Below the pieces are notes generated by a model, which searched no databases, was not told the DNA's origin, and worked only from the letters and a program-made list of their open reading frames with translations. A DNA stretch of 54,780 nucleotides from Nemertoderma westbladi (taxonomy: Eukaryota; Xenacoelomorpha; Nemertodermatida; Nemertodermatidae). Of the stretch, positions 27,636-40,089 are shown piece after piece. Each line of letters opens with the position of its first letter. The stretch's first letter is position 1. The position numbers and the translations under genes were made by a program. Location: NCBI GenBank assembly GCA_032718475.1, contig JAUCBJ010005212.1:1-54780 (forward strand), read 5' to 3'.

Positions 27636-28958
27636 CAGAGTTTATGCGATTATTCGCAACATTCATGTCCCCAAGTTTATTCCTACAGTAATTGTGCTTG
27701 TTACACATACCGTTATAGTTAAATTAACCCCGGTACTACACGGGCTGCTTGGCGTAGGTAAAGACTGGTGATTTTGTGCACCGGTCACTCCAGCAGATGC
27801 CGTGGTTCTTTTAGCTGTTCAAGTATTTTTAACTACTGATTATTTGTTGTACCAGTACTTGTACCTAATTTAGGGTTTAGTGTACAGTGCTTTCCGAAAG
27901 TAATTAGTGTGTAGGCAGTGTATTGTGTTGTAAAGTGGTTAATAGGCACGTTGGTTCTGGTAGACCGCGGTAATTAACTTCTAGGTAGGAACACTCCGTG
28001 ATACATAATGTAGTACCTATAGCGATACGGCTATAGGTCGTCAGACAGTGGTATTTTCCTATCTGGACAACACAGTGTATTTACTACTACTTATTATTCT
28101 CAAATACCGTAGTATCCTGTCTGTTGTAATAACCAGAAGTTCTAACCCTTTGTTAGACTGGTTTGTAGTTTCCCTGTAAAATTACCCTAAAATTTCGTAC
28201 GTAATATTTTTGTTGTGTTTAGTTAGAGAATTAATCTCACCCGTATCGTAAGTAATTTGTAGATAAGTAACTTAGGAAGTAGAATTATCTGTTTTAGTGT
28301 CTAATAAGTAGCACTTCACTGAGAGCGCACAGCTTTTGTGTAGTGATTACTTCCCAGAAATAGTAACATCTATTTCAATATTGTAGCAAAACCCCTCATA
28401 CGGGTACATATAAATCCACTAAATCTATTAATAAAATAGTAGGCCTGTTATACAACATTTAGGTCTTAAAATCAGTTGGTCTACTGCTTAAATAACGGTG
28501 AACAAGTAAATTAAAGTAACTAAGTACGTAACCCTAAAATTTCAGAAATTCAATTATTCTAAATTAATTGACATACCGGTATTTACAATAGGCTTATCAT
28601 ATTTATTCTATAAATTTAGGCTGAAATTAAACCGGTATTCCGTAATTAATTCTAGTCCAGAATTATACTTATATCTACTATAAGTGTAAGCTGTATACCG
28701 GTATTCACGATAGGCCTATTATATATTTATATATATTTGTGCTAAAATTATATACCGGTACTCTGTGACAAATCTAGTCTGTAATAATACTTATATATAT
28801 ACTATAAGCATACCGGTATTCTAATATATTTTATATATATACCACGTTACACTGAGTAGCAGTATCGGTAATTAATTATTAGGCTAACAGTGATACTGAA
28901 TTACTAGACTTACTTTAACTGTATTTATAGCCGTAGGCATTCAACTGTGTAAACAAAC

Positions 28959-31900
28959 ATGTCAGACGCAACCCAATCACTGTCAGATAGTCTCTTAGAA
29001 AGTGTTAGAATGAGTATTAGACTTAGACAGCGTATTAAAAGGATCTGTGACCAAGATCAAAGTATAGAACATCCTAGATCCAAGTCTAAGTCACCTACTA
29101 TTGTAAGAAAGGCCATCCCTACAGTAGTAGTGTCAGACCCTAGGCTAGTAGAACAGCGTAGGTTTATCATCGGCACTCGGGCCCAAGTCAAGCGGGATCA
29201 AGAAGCAGCTATCAAACAGCAGCAACCTCCTAGCCAAGAACCTAGTTCTCAGTGGCCCGATAGCTCCAGTAGTTCGGATACTGTTGAGCGGTCGCCCGAA
29301 CGCAGAGCGAAGATGGCGGATACGGTTTATGATGAGCGGCCAACCTATGAAGAATCAACCGACGCCACTTCTTCTCAAGTGGAAAGCGAAGTGGAAAGCG
29401 AAGTGGAAAGCGAATTAACAGCAGCAGAGAAGCCGCGAACTAGAGACGGTATTGACATCTATCTGTCAGACTATCAGCGATTCCTAGGAGACGAAGAGTT
29501 GAGGAGACGACTGTCTGGACTTCGCCCTAATAGTGAAGGAACCAAGCTTGTGTTGGACGCAATCGATGCGGAAATGTTAGCTGCAAACCAAGCTAAATTC
29601 GATGAACAACTCCGCATCACTAGAGTCCAAGAAGAACAAGTAAAGAAAAAGTGTATAGAGGACAGAAAGGCAGCAGCAGTAGCAGCGGCAATGGCAGAAG
29701 CAGAAGCGGAAAGAAAGGCGGCAAAGGCAATGGCAGAAGCAGAAGCGGAAAGAAAGGCGGCAAAGGCAGTGGCAGAAGCAGAACGGAGAGCGTCTGAGGA
29801 GACTACCCAACTGGAGTTGGAAAATCTGCAAGAGACGCAAGACATCATAAATAAACAGTTAACTGCTAGTCAAATGCAGATGATGAGTCGATCTACTCCC
29901 AAACGCCAAGAATACACATCATCGGAAGAAGGAGAGACCACCGATCCTGAAGGCGGGGGAAATAGATCTCGTCTAAGCAGGCGTAGAAAAACATCTCACC
30001 ATCACAAATTGCCTGATTTGCCCCCAGCTGTTAGAAGACAACTAGCTAGCACAGACTTAGGTAGTACAGAACCCACAGACCAAATTATTAAGGTCAAAAG
30101 ACTCCCTACGATAGTTGATGAGCCTGAAATAATTAGGCCTGTCGTTCCCAAAGCCACTCTGTGCTAGAGACCCCTGTACTTCCAGAGCTTAACTCTAAAT
30201 TCCCTTTACACAGTACTACACTGCCTGTACCCGGTAGAACAGTCCATGAGAATATCCCTGTCCTGGATGCCGAGAGAGAAATCAAAGATTTGTCTCCCGT
30301 CGTCCCGCGTCTGCCCGCTACAATGTTGGCGACTCCCGCTTCGGCGGTCGAGTGGGTAGAGGAGGGACGGCGGGGGATGAATCTCCTGCTCGGACAGATG
30401 CAGGAGACTGTCCACCAACTCAAGGGAATATTAAGGGAAAGTAGGGTAGAATTGCAAGAAGTGCAGCAAAGTATCGCGCTAGAACGCGACAAATTAGTCA
30501 ATATACAAAAGGGTATACCAATACCCCCTGTAACATTGTGTCAACCTGTTAGGTCTGAAGTATTACATGCGCAAGGTGTGGAGCCTACACGCATCTATAC
30601 TGCTAGTGAAGTAGAAACTCCTATAGCAAACCCTATTAAGGGTGATTATAAACCTGTTGTTAATGATATTCCCTATAGACCTGATAATAATCCGAGAAAT
30701 TTATATACCGATAATTCGATATTAAATAATACGATGGCCCAAGAAAGCTTTATGCGGCAGATGGCTAGAACAGAAGCCCGCCAAGCGGTCAAAGTGGGAG
30801 AGATCGTCAAATTCAATGGAGATGAGATGAAATGGTTACCTTTCAATGAATATTACAAAGATAGCATACAGAACTCTGTACTATCTAACGGAGAGAAACT
30901 TAGATTCCTCATCAAGTGCTTGGAAGGACCTCCCAAGTTAATGGCGTTAAAGTTTATTGGACATCCAGATGGATTAAGACAAGTTTGGGATACATTAAAC
31001 ATCAGGTATGGTAACAAGGATAACATAGCTAAGTATTTGTATGCAAAATTAGTAGCCCCCTGAAAGTTCCTTAGTAGCGGGATTATAGAGTTTTCCGATG
31101 AGATTCAGGAGATCTGTAGACAATTGGATTGGTTAGGTAAGTCTCATGAATATCAGAGTTCCATGGTTATTGGAGCCGTAGTCTCTACTTTACCAAAGGG
31201 TAGAGTATGTACATGCTGGGACAAGAAAGTGTTGTATATGAATGAGCAGCAACGACGAGGCCCTACCATGGCTGATCTCATGTCCTTCTTAGATAGTGAA
31301 GTAAAATTACAACTCATAAAGCTGTCCAGAGAGAAAACATCGGAAAATAAGGTAAGTGAGAAACCCGTTTCTAGGCGAAGGGTAACACCAGTGTGTTATA
31401 CTGACGACGGCGAAAGCCAAGCTTCTCAAGAAGAGGACAGCGGGAAAGACACAGCAAAATCTTACTATGACAACAAGACCTATAAAGACGTAAGTAAATA
31501 TAAGTCTCGAACCAGTGACAGGAGAGAACAGGTAACAACAACTCCTCCTACGTCTCCTAAGAGAATCCACGGAAGAAAGCCCGAAGAAAGAACGAGAGTG
31601 CATAACGTTACCCAAGGTAAAGTGTGTAACATCAAACCAAAATGTGCGCTGTGCGACGGGCCCCACCGTTTGAGTGTGTGTGCTGAATTCCTAAAGAAAT
31701 CCCTGGTAGACAGACGTGAAGTCATGTGGGATAAGCGGTTATGCTATAATTGCCTCAGACAAGGACACCAACGGCGAACCTGTTACTCCGACGTAAAGTG
31801 TGCAAAGTGCGGTGCGAAACATCACATCTTGTTACACAGTGAATTCGAACGAAACAACCCGAGTCAGGTAAGTGAGCCCGAACTACATGTCCAATTCAGT

Positions 31901-33076
31901 GATGTAAATGACACTGATCAAGAATCTGAGATGGAAGGATTCTATACGGACGAATTCTCCGACGCCAACAAATCCTGTTACCTAATAAATACCTCAGTGT
32001 ATCGAGCACTTACGTATGAAAAGGACACCGACAATGAGTTCCCCCCAACTACCTTTGACAGACAACCATCTTGGAAACCTCCAACTTCCAACGTAGGAAT
32101 CAGAGAATTTCCTGCAGTGCAGGTAAGAGTTCACGGTCCTAACAAAAGTTACATAGTGAACGCCCTCCTTGACTCCGGCAGCACAGGAACATTCATCGAT
32201 CAAGAACTAGCCGAAGACATCTTTGCTGGACAACCCAAATTCCGAACTAAGTTGAATATGTCAGGAATTATGCAGGTTTGGAAATCTACCATAACGGCAG
32301 ATTACTATGTAGGTGCGTTGTCCACCCCCCAGGATAAATTAGGAGAACAAAGTATAAGGTCAGTAAAAATGGTGGCTATAAAGAACTTCGCTACTACCCA
32401 AGTAGAACCTTATAACTGGGACGAGGACGAGAGCATCCAGCAGCTTAAGATACCTCGATTCCACACAGATTATCCTGGAGTGCAAATACTCATCGGCCAA
32501 AACGCGCATGAGGCGCTAGAGACATTGGAGAAACGGCCTGCTCAACCACAGCCACTACAAACCTATGCGGTAAGAACTAGAGTAGGTTGGTACTTCACTG
32601 GCCCTTCCCGTAGAACTCTCAAAGAGAGATTACCTCAACAACAGGTATACCAAGTAAAGGAATGGGAAGTGGAGAGCAGTGAGGTGGACGAACTAACTGA
32701 GGGAACACCATACTCCTCAGATAATGACGATATTAACTCCAATGTAGATCAATGGAGACATTGCCTTGGGACGATTAATCCAGCCAACATCGCTTCCAGA
32801 GGAGCAACTCCTCAAGAACTGATAGATACTCCAGGCTGGTTAGGTGGATCCGACTTCTTAAGTAAAGAAGTAGAAGAATGGCCTCCTCATCTTACCACGA
32901 CGGAGATTAGACAGGCCAAGGGAGCGGAGAAAGTAACACAACAACTCAATCGCCCAGCTGGTCGTTTATGTTTACTGGAAAGAGACCGAAAACTGTCCGG
33001 AAACTATGGAAGGCAAGATACTCTTCCTACGACCACTTCCCTAATCCGACAAATATCTAGGGACTCCATAACGTAA
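28959..33076 (+). pseudogene. BEL-A ORF1 (Gag-protease-RNase H tail), + copy, two lesions
   Basis: Starts ATG at 28959 after AAACAAAC. The domain order matches the - copy: charged, Ala/Lys/Glu-rich N-terminus with predicted coiled coil (29520-29870), DUF1759-like Gag core (about 30740-31110), three zinc knuckles (31643-31845), aspartic protease DSGSTG (about 32170), LIG and GWYFTGP blocks, then WRHCLGTINPANIASRG from the end of the RNase H region, and stop at 33076. Relative to the other copy, one base is lost near 30155 (ACTCTGTG against ACTCCTGTG) and a CGA is TGA at about 31062. These give three open pieces of 402, 300 and 650 codons. The reverse transcriptase is absent. Confidence 0.88.
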
Positions 33077-34734
33077 TAACATATGGAGTGGGCGTGTGAC
33101 TATATCATTTTATATTTGTTTTTATTTTATATTTATGTATGTATTATTATGTAATTTTATTATAATCGTTTTCTTTAATTTTATTTAGTAGAATGTTATT
33201 TTAGTGATTATTTAGTAGATTAGTGCAATATATTAGTGTTTATTACGTACGTAATTACTTATAATATATATTTAGTGCGATAGCGAGAAATAATTATTTT
33301 TCTCTTTCCTTACTGTCCGTATCATATTATAAATACGTGACTACAGTAAGATGAAATGTCCGTACTTATTAAAGTACAATAAAGCCACTACTATATTCAA
33401 GTATTATTGGTAGGCAGAGTATTAGGAATGCAAAGTTCAGATCCTCGTGTCTCGGCTAAACCAAGCTCTGGGTAGACCTTGGAAACGACTTGCCTCTTCA
33501 CACTGACATTGCTTCGTGCAATATTGCTCTCATACCATATATAATAATACATATAGTAGCGTGATGTCCCTCTAACAGTAGCGTGAAACGCAAATAAATC
33601 TGTTAAACCTTTTGTCCATCTGTAATTCTAGTCGATTAAGATATCGCGGCACCCACCGATATACTTGAAAGACAAATTCTAGAATCAGTGGTTAACGTCC
33701 CCAGACAAGTTCTGGAATAAATTGGTGCCCATCTCAAATATTAATTATTTAATATTTATAAATCTATAAATCAAAAATCTGTAAAATTCAGATCCTTTAA
33801 CAATTCTAGTCGATTAAGATATCGTAGCACTTACCGATACTCTTAAAAGACAATTTTCAAAGAATTAAGGATCCTATGTCCCCAGACCTGCTCTGGAATC
33901 AAATTGTGTCAATTGTACTATCAAATAATAAAATTTCAGGGAATAAATTTAAATTCATATTTTAATGAATTTAATAAATTTTCATTCTGTGCAATTTATA
34001 ACATTCCCAAAATCCCATTAATTAATAGATCACGGGAGTGGAGATTCATCCTATTAAGTGTGTTAGAGTGTGAGAATCTCCCATGTATGAGTCAATAGCC
34101 GATAAAATTTATAAAATCATGTATAAACGAGATATTGGACCATTAAAGAATTACTATTAAATAGCATCCCAGATCTGTATGCATTGGAATTACCCTAATT
34201 CTACCGCTAGCTTTCCATAATGTCACCATAGTAACACCCACGCTAGAATTAGAAGCAAGTTAAAAGGAACAATAAAAACTTGCCCATTGCATAGAGTAAG
34301 AAATAAATAGCGCACTGCTAGTATCCAAGGATACATAATAATAACGTGGCATTCTGGAAGGCACTGACTAACGGACAAATGGCCCGAGTGTGTGCAATCA
34401 ATTTGTGACAGTTGTGTGTGTGGAGTTTGTGAGTTTATAGGCGAATGTTACTACTAAGGTGTGTTTACAGTAGCGAGTCGCAATTGTGAAAGTAACCCTA
34501 ACTCTCCAATAAGAACCTAAAGTGTATCTAAGCCTTTGGGACGGACAGTGGAGTGACTTGTGCTAGTGTCGTTGTCGTTGTGTAGCTACACGTTGGCGGA
34601 AAACACTGCGACGACGATACATCTGCGCTGAGGATCTTACACTGTCCGGGGGCTGATTGGGGTAGGCAGCGACGCTCGCTAGCCTAATTATAAGCTCATT
34701 ATAATATTAATAAACTCATATATAGCAGATATAA
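33077..34734 (+). other. BEL-A spacer between ORF1 and ORF2 (+ copy)
   Basis: A 1.66-kb AT-rich stretch, conserved in the - copy (43010-44622). It contains a 178-bp direct duplication (CTAGTCGATTAAGATATCG at 33628 and 33806), each copy ending in a CCCCAGAC...CTGGAAT motif. No ORF. Conservation of a long spacer before ORF2 would fit expression of ORF2 from its own transcript or by splicing; this is inference. Confidence 0.6.
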
Positions 34735-36093
34735 CGGAGTTGATAGAAGATGGTCTAGGTATCGGGGAGCGATATACTCTACCTTTACAAGTGTTTGTTG
34801 ATAGCTTGATACGCGGCGACGCTAGTCCAACTACTACGGAGGACGATGGTCGTTATATCGAACCGACGATTTCCTAGAAGCAACTTACGCGTGAATTGGA
34901 CTATGGAAAATTCACCGCTCGCTACACGCATCGTAATAGTACGTATATGGACTTCTTAACCATTGGCCATTCTATCGATTCACACGATACGGACTATGTC
35001 GAACATATATCCTACCCAGCGGAGTCGGAACGATAAACTGAAATTCGAATGCGAAAATTCTATTCGAAATCGACTCGAAAGAAAAGACATTAGAGAGACA
35101 AATGGACGCGGTAACTCTAACGTATATTTGGAATTCTTGATAGAAGCATTGTAACAACAAATAAATATCATCCGCGTTTCCCCTACCAGACGTGTGTCTT
35201 TGGTATTATTACGATAAATGCCCTAGACCCAACTAATAAACGGAAAGACATAAACATCCACGGAAACTGAAACTTGTTCGACATATCACCTACGCTCGCT
35301 CGACTCAGACGATCCTTGAGTAAACCTACGATCATAGTTCCGGAATACTCGGTCAGACCACCTCGTTCCTTGATTAGACCTCAGACTTTCGATTCTGATG
35401 GTATCCCGGATCCTCACGAGCTGTATTCACTGTTCAAAGATCTAGTGCTACCCTAACAATTAATCGGTAACACTCCGGCAGCGAGCTCTAGCTAGCCGCC
35501 CATCTTACCTAGCCGTATTGGGACGCGGACACCTAATATCACCATTCAACCGTATGGTCGTCCCAGTTTAACGCGATACAACCCTTCATCAAGGTGAAGG
35601 AGAGCGTTGTACGAAACAAGTTAAACGCTATTCTACAAAGATCAGAAAGGAAACCTGCGTTTGTTCAGATAAACGTAAGTTATAACAGCAAGTCCAAACG
35701 GTAAACGAATTGGCTTTATCTCAGTTCGATTGGGAAATCTTGAATCTCTAAGAAGATATCGAGCTTAGACAACCCTCTTCTCTGCGAGAGTTTTGGACGA
35801 GCGTATCCAACGACAAGCGGAGGAAAATCAGCTCGAGGAGAAGCAGATCGAAATGGACGAGACACTGACCGTAACCCTAAACCTTCTGATGCAATTGTAT
35901 TGCACCCTTCACCCAGGAGTTATAGCCCTCCTAGTAAAGTGGCTCGCCCCAAAGAGAAAAGGACTCTTGCTAGTCTCAAGAAACTGCATAAACGCCGTCC
36001 GCGCAAGAAAAACTAACTGTTTAGAGTATCTTTATATTTTAGAAACTGTGATTTTTATATTTTATAGACTAAAATCCCATTTTCTGGGAGCGG
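34735..36093 (+). pseudogene. BEL-A ORF2, older degenerate copy
   Basis: Begins ACGGAGTTGATAGAAGATG, equivalent to the start of the - strand ORF2, and decays through several stops from about 34878. A central part at 35460-35830 has no counterpart in the other copies, and the double zinc-knuckle region is missing here. The C-terminal part (35870-36020) again matches the others (HPSPRSYS-type and basic tail). It is roughly 85-90% like the - copy at the ends by eye, so it is older than the inner part of the composite. Confidence 0.7.
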
Positions 36094-37314
36094 TGTAAAA
36101 GCTTTTGCGGAATTGCCCTGTTATTTTCCCCGTAAAGTACTCTGTAGTTGGTTTAGCAGGCATAAAAGGCCGTGTCATTGCTGTACCGGTGTTTTTAGGG
36201 GACATAAAAGCTATTTCTTCTGTATGTGTACTTTAGAGGACATAATTAGCAATTCTATGACGCAACGCCCTAGATCCTCTTGAAACAGTGTCGTTACTAT
36301 GACGACAGCTAACGGCTGAGCTTTACACGTATAGCTTGCCCTGAGCCTTGCCTTGGTTCTTTGTTCTGCTCAGCTCAAAATGACGACATCTATCAGCTGT
36401 GTCCATGTGGAGCCTTTTGCCATTCGACCAATCAGAGATTCCCTCTTTGTGTAAAAGCTGTACAGCAGAATTACAGGATTCAGTACTGACGTTTCCCCCA
36501 CGCCTAGAACACCGGCCGGGGAATGTTTTCTGACATTAGAGCGTCTTTAATTATAAGATCATCAAACGGTTATCACGGTTTTGCACCTCGGCATCTGATT
36601 AAGCACCCTGACGTAAACTGCTTTTCGCCGCATTATTTACTGCTATTTACTGTGTTGTTAATTGTATCGTTCGTTTACATATTATTATTGGGAAGAATAT
36701 TGATAACGATCCGAAAACCCAATCTTCTTGATACACTAAGGTTAGAGAGACCGGTTACATATAACAATTTGCGACATACATTATCGTGGTTTGTAGTGAG
36801 TTCAATGCTACTTAATAGGCCCTACAAATGTCGGTTGTTATTCTCTTTATATATGATTAAAATCAGTGAATGTCGGCAATTCAGTGTGCAGTTGTGTGCA
36901 ATAGTCTGTGTGTGCTTGACCGAGTAACAAAGCATTTCCTAAAGAATGCACTTTGGTGATCTATAAAACATACTGTTGTGTATAGTGTAAGTCATAGCTC
37001 TGTTTAAATAGATAGAGCGCCACGTCCTAAAGGAACTGCTAATATTTCCCAAAAAGTGAATAATATTTGTCAGAGATTATATATTAACGATCAATCGAAT
37101 AGTACGGTAGGCCTGCACCGCAATCAAATTAAAGCATCCAAATCCAGTCTCCCGGGTATATCCAGCGGGTGAATGGTCGCGCACAGACTGGCTTTGGCTA
37201 ATGTTAGAATTATTATAGGTGTTCAATACTTGTCATAGGCTGGAGTAGATTTATAACCTAGAAGACATATAGATTTGGCGGGTTAAACTGCCAAAGGTCT
37301 TAAAAGCGCGAACA
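36094..37314 (+). mobile_element. BEL-A 3' LTR of the composite
   Basis: 1,221 bp, TGTAAAAGCTTTTGCGGAAT to AAAAGCGCGAACA. Followed by TCCTT, the target duplication. CCAATCAG at 36428-36435. Its first 20 bases equal the remnant at 23887-23906, so these two are the ends of the original insertion. Confidence 0.9.
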
Positions 37315-37769
37315 TCCTTAGATCATCATAATGATGATGGGGTGATGATAACTCCCCATACTGGCTCCAGAAGTCGAGGAAAAACTGCCAAGTACCTAAC
37401 TGATCTAGACTTTGCTGATGACTTAGGAGTACTCTCGGAATCACTAGAGGGAGCCGAACGGCTCCTCAGCTCATTAGAACATGCTGCTTCTAGTGTTGGT
37501 CTTTTTATTTACTCCAGAAAGACCAAAATTTTGACAGTTAACTTTGAAAGTCATCAGCAAGATCAGCCGATGAGCATAAGCTCAAAAGATGGTATGCTTG
37601 AGCATGTGGATGACTTCTGTTACCTGGGATCATGGATCCGGAAGTCAGATGAGGACCTTCGAATACGTAAGGGAAAGGCATGGGCAGCCTTGAATAGGCT
37701 TTCCAGGATTTGGAAGTCACCGAGAATTAATTGGAAACTTAAGGTCCGGTTATTTAGAGCAGCAGTAGT
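37315..37769 (+). pseudogene. LINE RT middle block with YLTDLDFADD
   Basis: Continues the LINE frame from 23881 (MSLDHHNDDG across the restored site). It contains YLTDLDFADDLGVLSE, with the two Asp of RT motif C intact, and a thumb region with LGSWIRKSDEDLRIRKGKAW. It is cut at 37769 by the solo LTR, where the frame continues at 38861 after removing one GTAGT. Confidence 0.9.
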
Positions 37770-38860
37770 TGTCGCGACTGGAGCTTATATAGAACGTTTG
37801 TGAATTGCGTAACGTCATATTATCTTGCATTAATTTATTTGATAATATTATAGTGATTTAGGCGTCATATTTTTATGTTAATATTGTTAATTATTTAGTT
37901 GAATTATCTCCATAAAGTATCTTACATTGATTTATGATATTTATTTATGCTAAAGTTAAATGTATTTTATAGAATGTGTATTTATTAGGGAATATTTGAT
38001 TTAATGTTTGGTGAGTTTCTAGTGGTATTTAGCAGTAATATTATTGCTTGGTGTAGGCTTACTTGCCTTTGTAATTATTGCGTTAGTTGAGTATAGATTA
38101 TTTTGTGCTGTAGTTACATTGAATTTAATCATTATTAGCCTCTGTTGGTTGTAGGAGTAATCTGGGGGCCAATATTTTCCTTCTGGGAGTGAGATAGAGG
38201 GTGAGCGGGTATATTGATTGGAGTGCCTTTGTGGTGTGTTTGCTTCGCTGGTTCTTGTAACTATAGTTCTTTATGTAGAGATGCACTCAGTTGTATTACT
38301 CTATTGTCGTAAAGGTCAAACTGGTTATAGCCAGCCCGAATGTTTGTAAGAGTAACAGTGCAGTTTATTGCTCGGTTATTAATTAACACATTTTCAGTAG
38401 ATAATATTGGGTTGGATTTGTTGTATATAAACCGATATTCTGGGTTTCATTTCTTCAGTAGCCTACGGAACCCCAGCCAAGCAGAAGGATGTTTTTTATT
38501 ATTATTATTATTTTAGCGACATAGTTTGGGCAATTTATATTGCGGTTGATTATGCGTTTATTATTATGCCTTAATTATTTATATTATATTCACTATATTG
38601 TCATAATATTTTTACTGATTGTAACATCGTATTGTAAACCACGATAACCTTAAGTACGTAAATATATAAAACTTTATATGATTGTTTTTATAACCTTATG
38701 TTTTTATAACTTTATTTTATTGCCACGTAGTCCCCCACGTCCCCGTCCTAACCAAAGTGTGGCTCTATAAACCTTACCCTTCCCCCCCAACCCCCACAAA
38801 GAATCCTCTTAGTTCACACCCCGCGATGTCGCGGGTTGTTGGCGTGTTTTAGCGCGCACA
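37770..38860. mobile_element. Solo LTR of an unrelated LTR element
   Basis: 1,091 bp with ends TGTCGCGACTGG and AGCGCGCACA, flanked by a perfect GTAGT duplication (37765-37769 and 38861-38865). The empty site is seen intact in the related LINE copy at 10331-10345. The sequence is unlike the BEL-A and BEL-B LTRs. Orientation cannot be told. Confidence 0.88.
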
Positions 38861-39340
38861 GTAGTTCCAGTACTCCTCTATGGGAGTCCATGCTGGGCTC
38901 TAACTGCTGAGGACACCAAATCTCTGGATGGCACATTCACAAGAATGCTACGCTGCATTCATGGTGTCAAGTTAAATGCACACATCTCCAACCAGACACT
39001 ATATAGCATTGGAGGTGTCTCATTGGTTCCCCCAAGCTTGACACTAGAACAAAATCGCCTCCGCTTTGCAGGACATTGCTTTCGCCGTGTGGACCAGCCA
39101 GTGCATAATCTTGTACTTTGGCAGACTCATGGAGTGAATAAGCATGGTGGACAGCCCATGACTTTCTTGAGACGCATCTTAAAGGACACTGGCCTTGAAG
39201 ATGCGGATGATCTAGCAAATGTCATGGGTGATAGGGAGTTGTCGGTAAGCCGGCACAGCATTCTTAAAAATGTAGCTGCAATGCAGCATGCCGATCCTAG
39301 TAGTAACAAATTACAAGCGGCAATAATACTTACAACTTTT
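38861..39340 (+). pseudogene. LINE C-terminal block
   Basis: Reads SPCWALTAEDTKSLDGTFTR, LTLEQNRLRFAGHCFRR and a C-terminal region, to a stop in flanking DNA at 39341-39343. It is open throughout, unlike the copy at 10221-10797. The LINE 3' end CCGATCCTAGTAGTA falls at about 39291-39305. A second 60-bp copy of the 3' end lies at 39492-39552, which may be a separate, extremely truncated insertion. Confidence 0.85.
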
Positions 39341-40084
39341 TAATTGCATGAAGCAATTTTGTGTGTCCATTGGAAATTTATGAAGCTTCATACGACAATA
39401 AATTGTCAAACTTAATCTGCAAAATGTAAAATATTAATATAATATAAAAACAGGACAATATTTGTTGTATACTGAATATGTGTTAAATCACGGCATAGCA
39501 TTCTTAAAAATGCAGCTGCAATGCAGCATGCCGATCCTAGTAGTAGTAGTCTGCTATTCCTGTCGGCAGTATTGTTACACTAGTCTGTTGATCCACTAGC
39601 TCGTATATAAACCATATAAATCACACCGCGGCAAGTTTACAGTATTTAGGTCGATTAGCGATAGTTAGGATTCGCTGCACGGGGATTGTTTTCCCGTGAG
39701 TTTGGTCTGTCACTGTAGACTGTACACTGTAGACTGCCTTACCGGTTAGAGGCCGTGTATCCTGTTTTGTCTAGTTCGCCCGGGCATTTGACTCGCCCAC
39801 GTATTAGAATAGACACCAGGCTACGTTCCTCGCCAGTAGTAGTTTGCGTATTTAGTATCTGTTTGTTTAGACACCCTGGACTGGGATTTATTGTCAGATA
39901 CTGTACGAGCCCGTATACACAACTAGATCCTACAGTAAGGTTACGGCTAATGCTACGGAGTTGGGACCGGCGCCAATCAATAGGCAGCATATGGGTTTAC
40001 CTTCACAACTTCGAGTTTGAAGTTGCCCGATCATGATCTTGACCATGATCAGCAAAGATCAGTTTTGATCAGCAATCGGACACT
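39305..40084. other. Non-coding DNA before the - strand BEL-A insertion
   Basis: AT-rich DNA, the short second LINE 3' end (39492-39552), and a 93-codon open frame at 39755-40036 with no recognisable feature, which I do not call a gene. The last 60 bases contain GATCATGATC-type palindromes that continue after 52250, as expected for one target region split by the insertion. Confidence 0.5.
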
Positions 40085-40089
40085 CAAGG
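40085..40089. repeat. Target duplication CAAGG of the BEL-A - element
   Basis: CAAGG occurs at 40085-40089 and at 52245-52249, exactly outside the two LTR ends. A 5-bp duplication is normal for BEL/Pao integration. Confidence 0.95.

Larger units (their letters stand above)
26620..28958 (+). other. BEL-A 5' leader (+ copy)
   Basis: A 2.3-kb untranslated leader. It starts with a perfect 9-bp hairpin (26634-26642 with 26648-26656), then a TACCGGTCGACCGGTA palindrome, five 38-bp tandem repeats (about 26684-26880), and a 288-bp direct duplication (about 27060-27345 and 27350-27635). ACCGGTATT-type motifs are scattered through 28570-28830. The - copy has the same plan at 48721-51017. No ORF above background. 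Confidence 0.75.
23887..37314 (+). mobile_element. BEL-A composite element (+ copy), rearranged
   Basis: Order from left: 20 bp of 5' LTR (23887-23906), ORF2 3' portion (23907-25435), complete LTR (25436-26619), leader, ORF1 (28959-33076), spacer, older ORF2 (34735-36093), 3' LTR (36094-37314). The outer ends are TGT and ACA with target duplication TCCTT. The outer 20-bp remnant matches the 36094 LTR start better than the 25436 LTR. The inner part (ORF2 3' end to spacer) is close to the - copy at 40090-52244. The composite therefore combines an older insertion with younger, circularly permuted sequence. Confidence 0.85.
22640..39340 (+). mobile_element. LINE (endonuclease-RT type) split by two insertions
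   Basis: Three coding blocks form one non-LTR retrotransposon: 22640-23886, 37315-37769 and 38861-39340. The first junction restores frame exactly when the BEL-A composite and one TCCTT copy are removed. The second is restored when the solo LTR and one GTAGT copy are removed. The LINE is 5'-truncated within its endonuclease and ends in CCTAGTAGTA. RTE- or CR1-like clades fit the motifs; I do not assign one. Confidence 0.9.

Noticed and set aside
37770-38860. hAT transposon with 8-bp duplication CAGTAGTT
   Set aside because: No terminal inverted repeats. TGT...ACA ends with a 5-bp GTAGT duplication explain the site better as a solo LTR.
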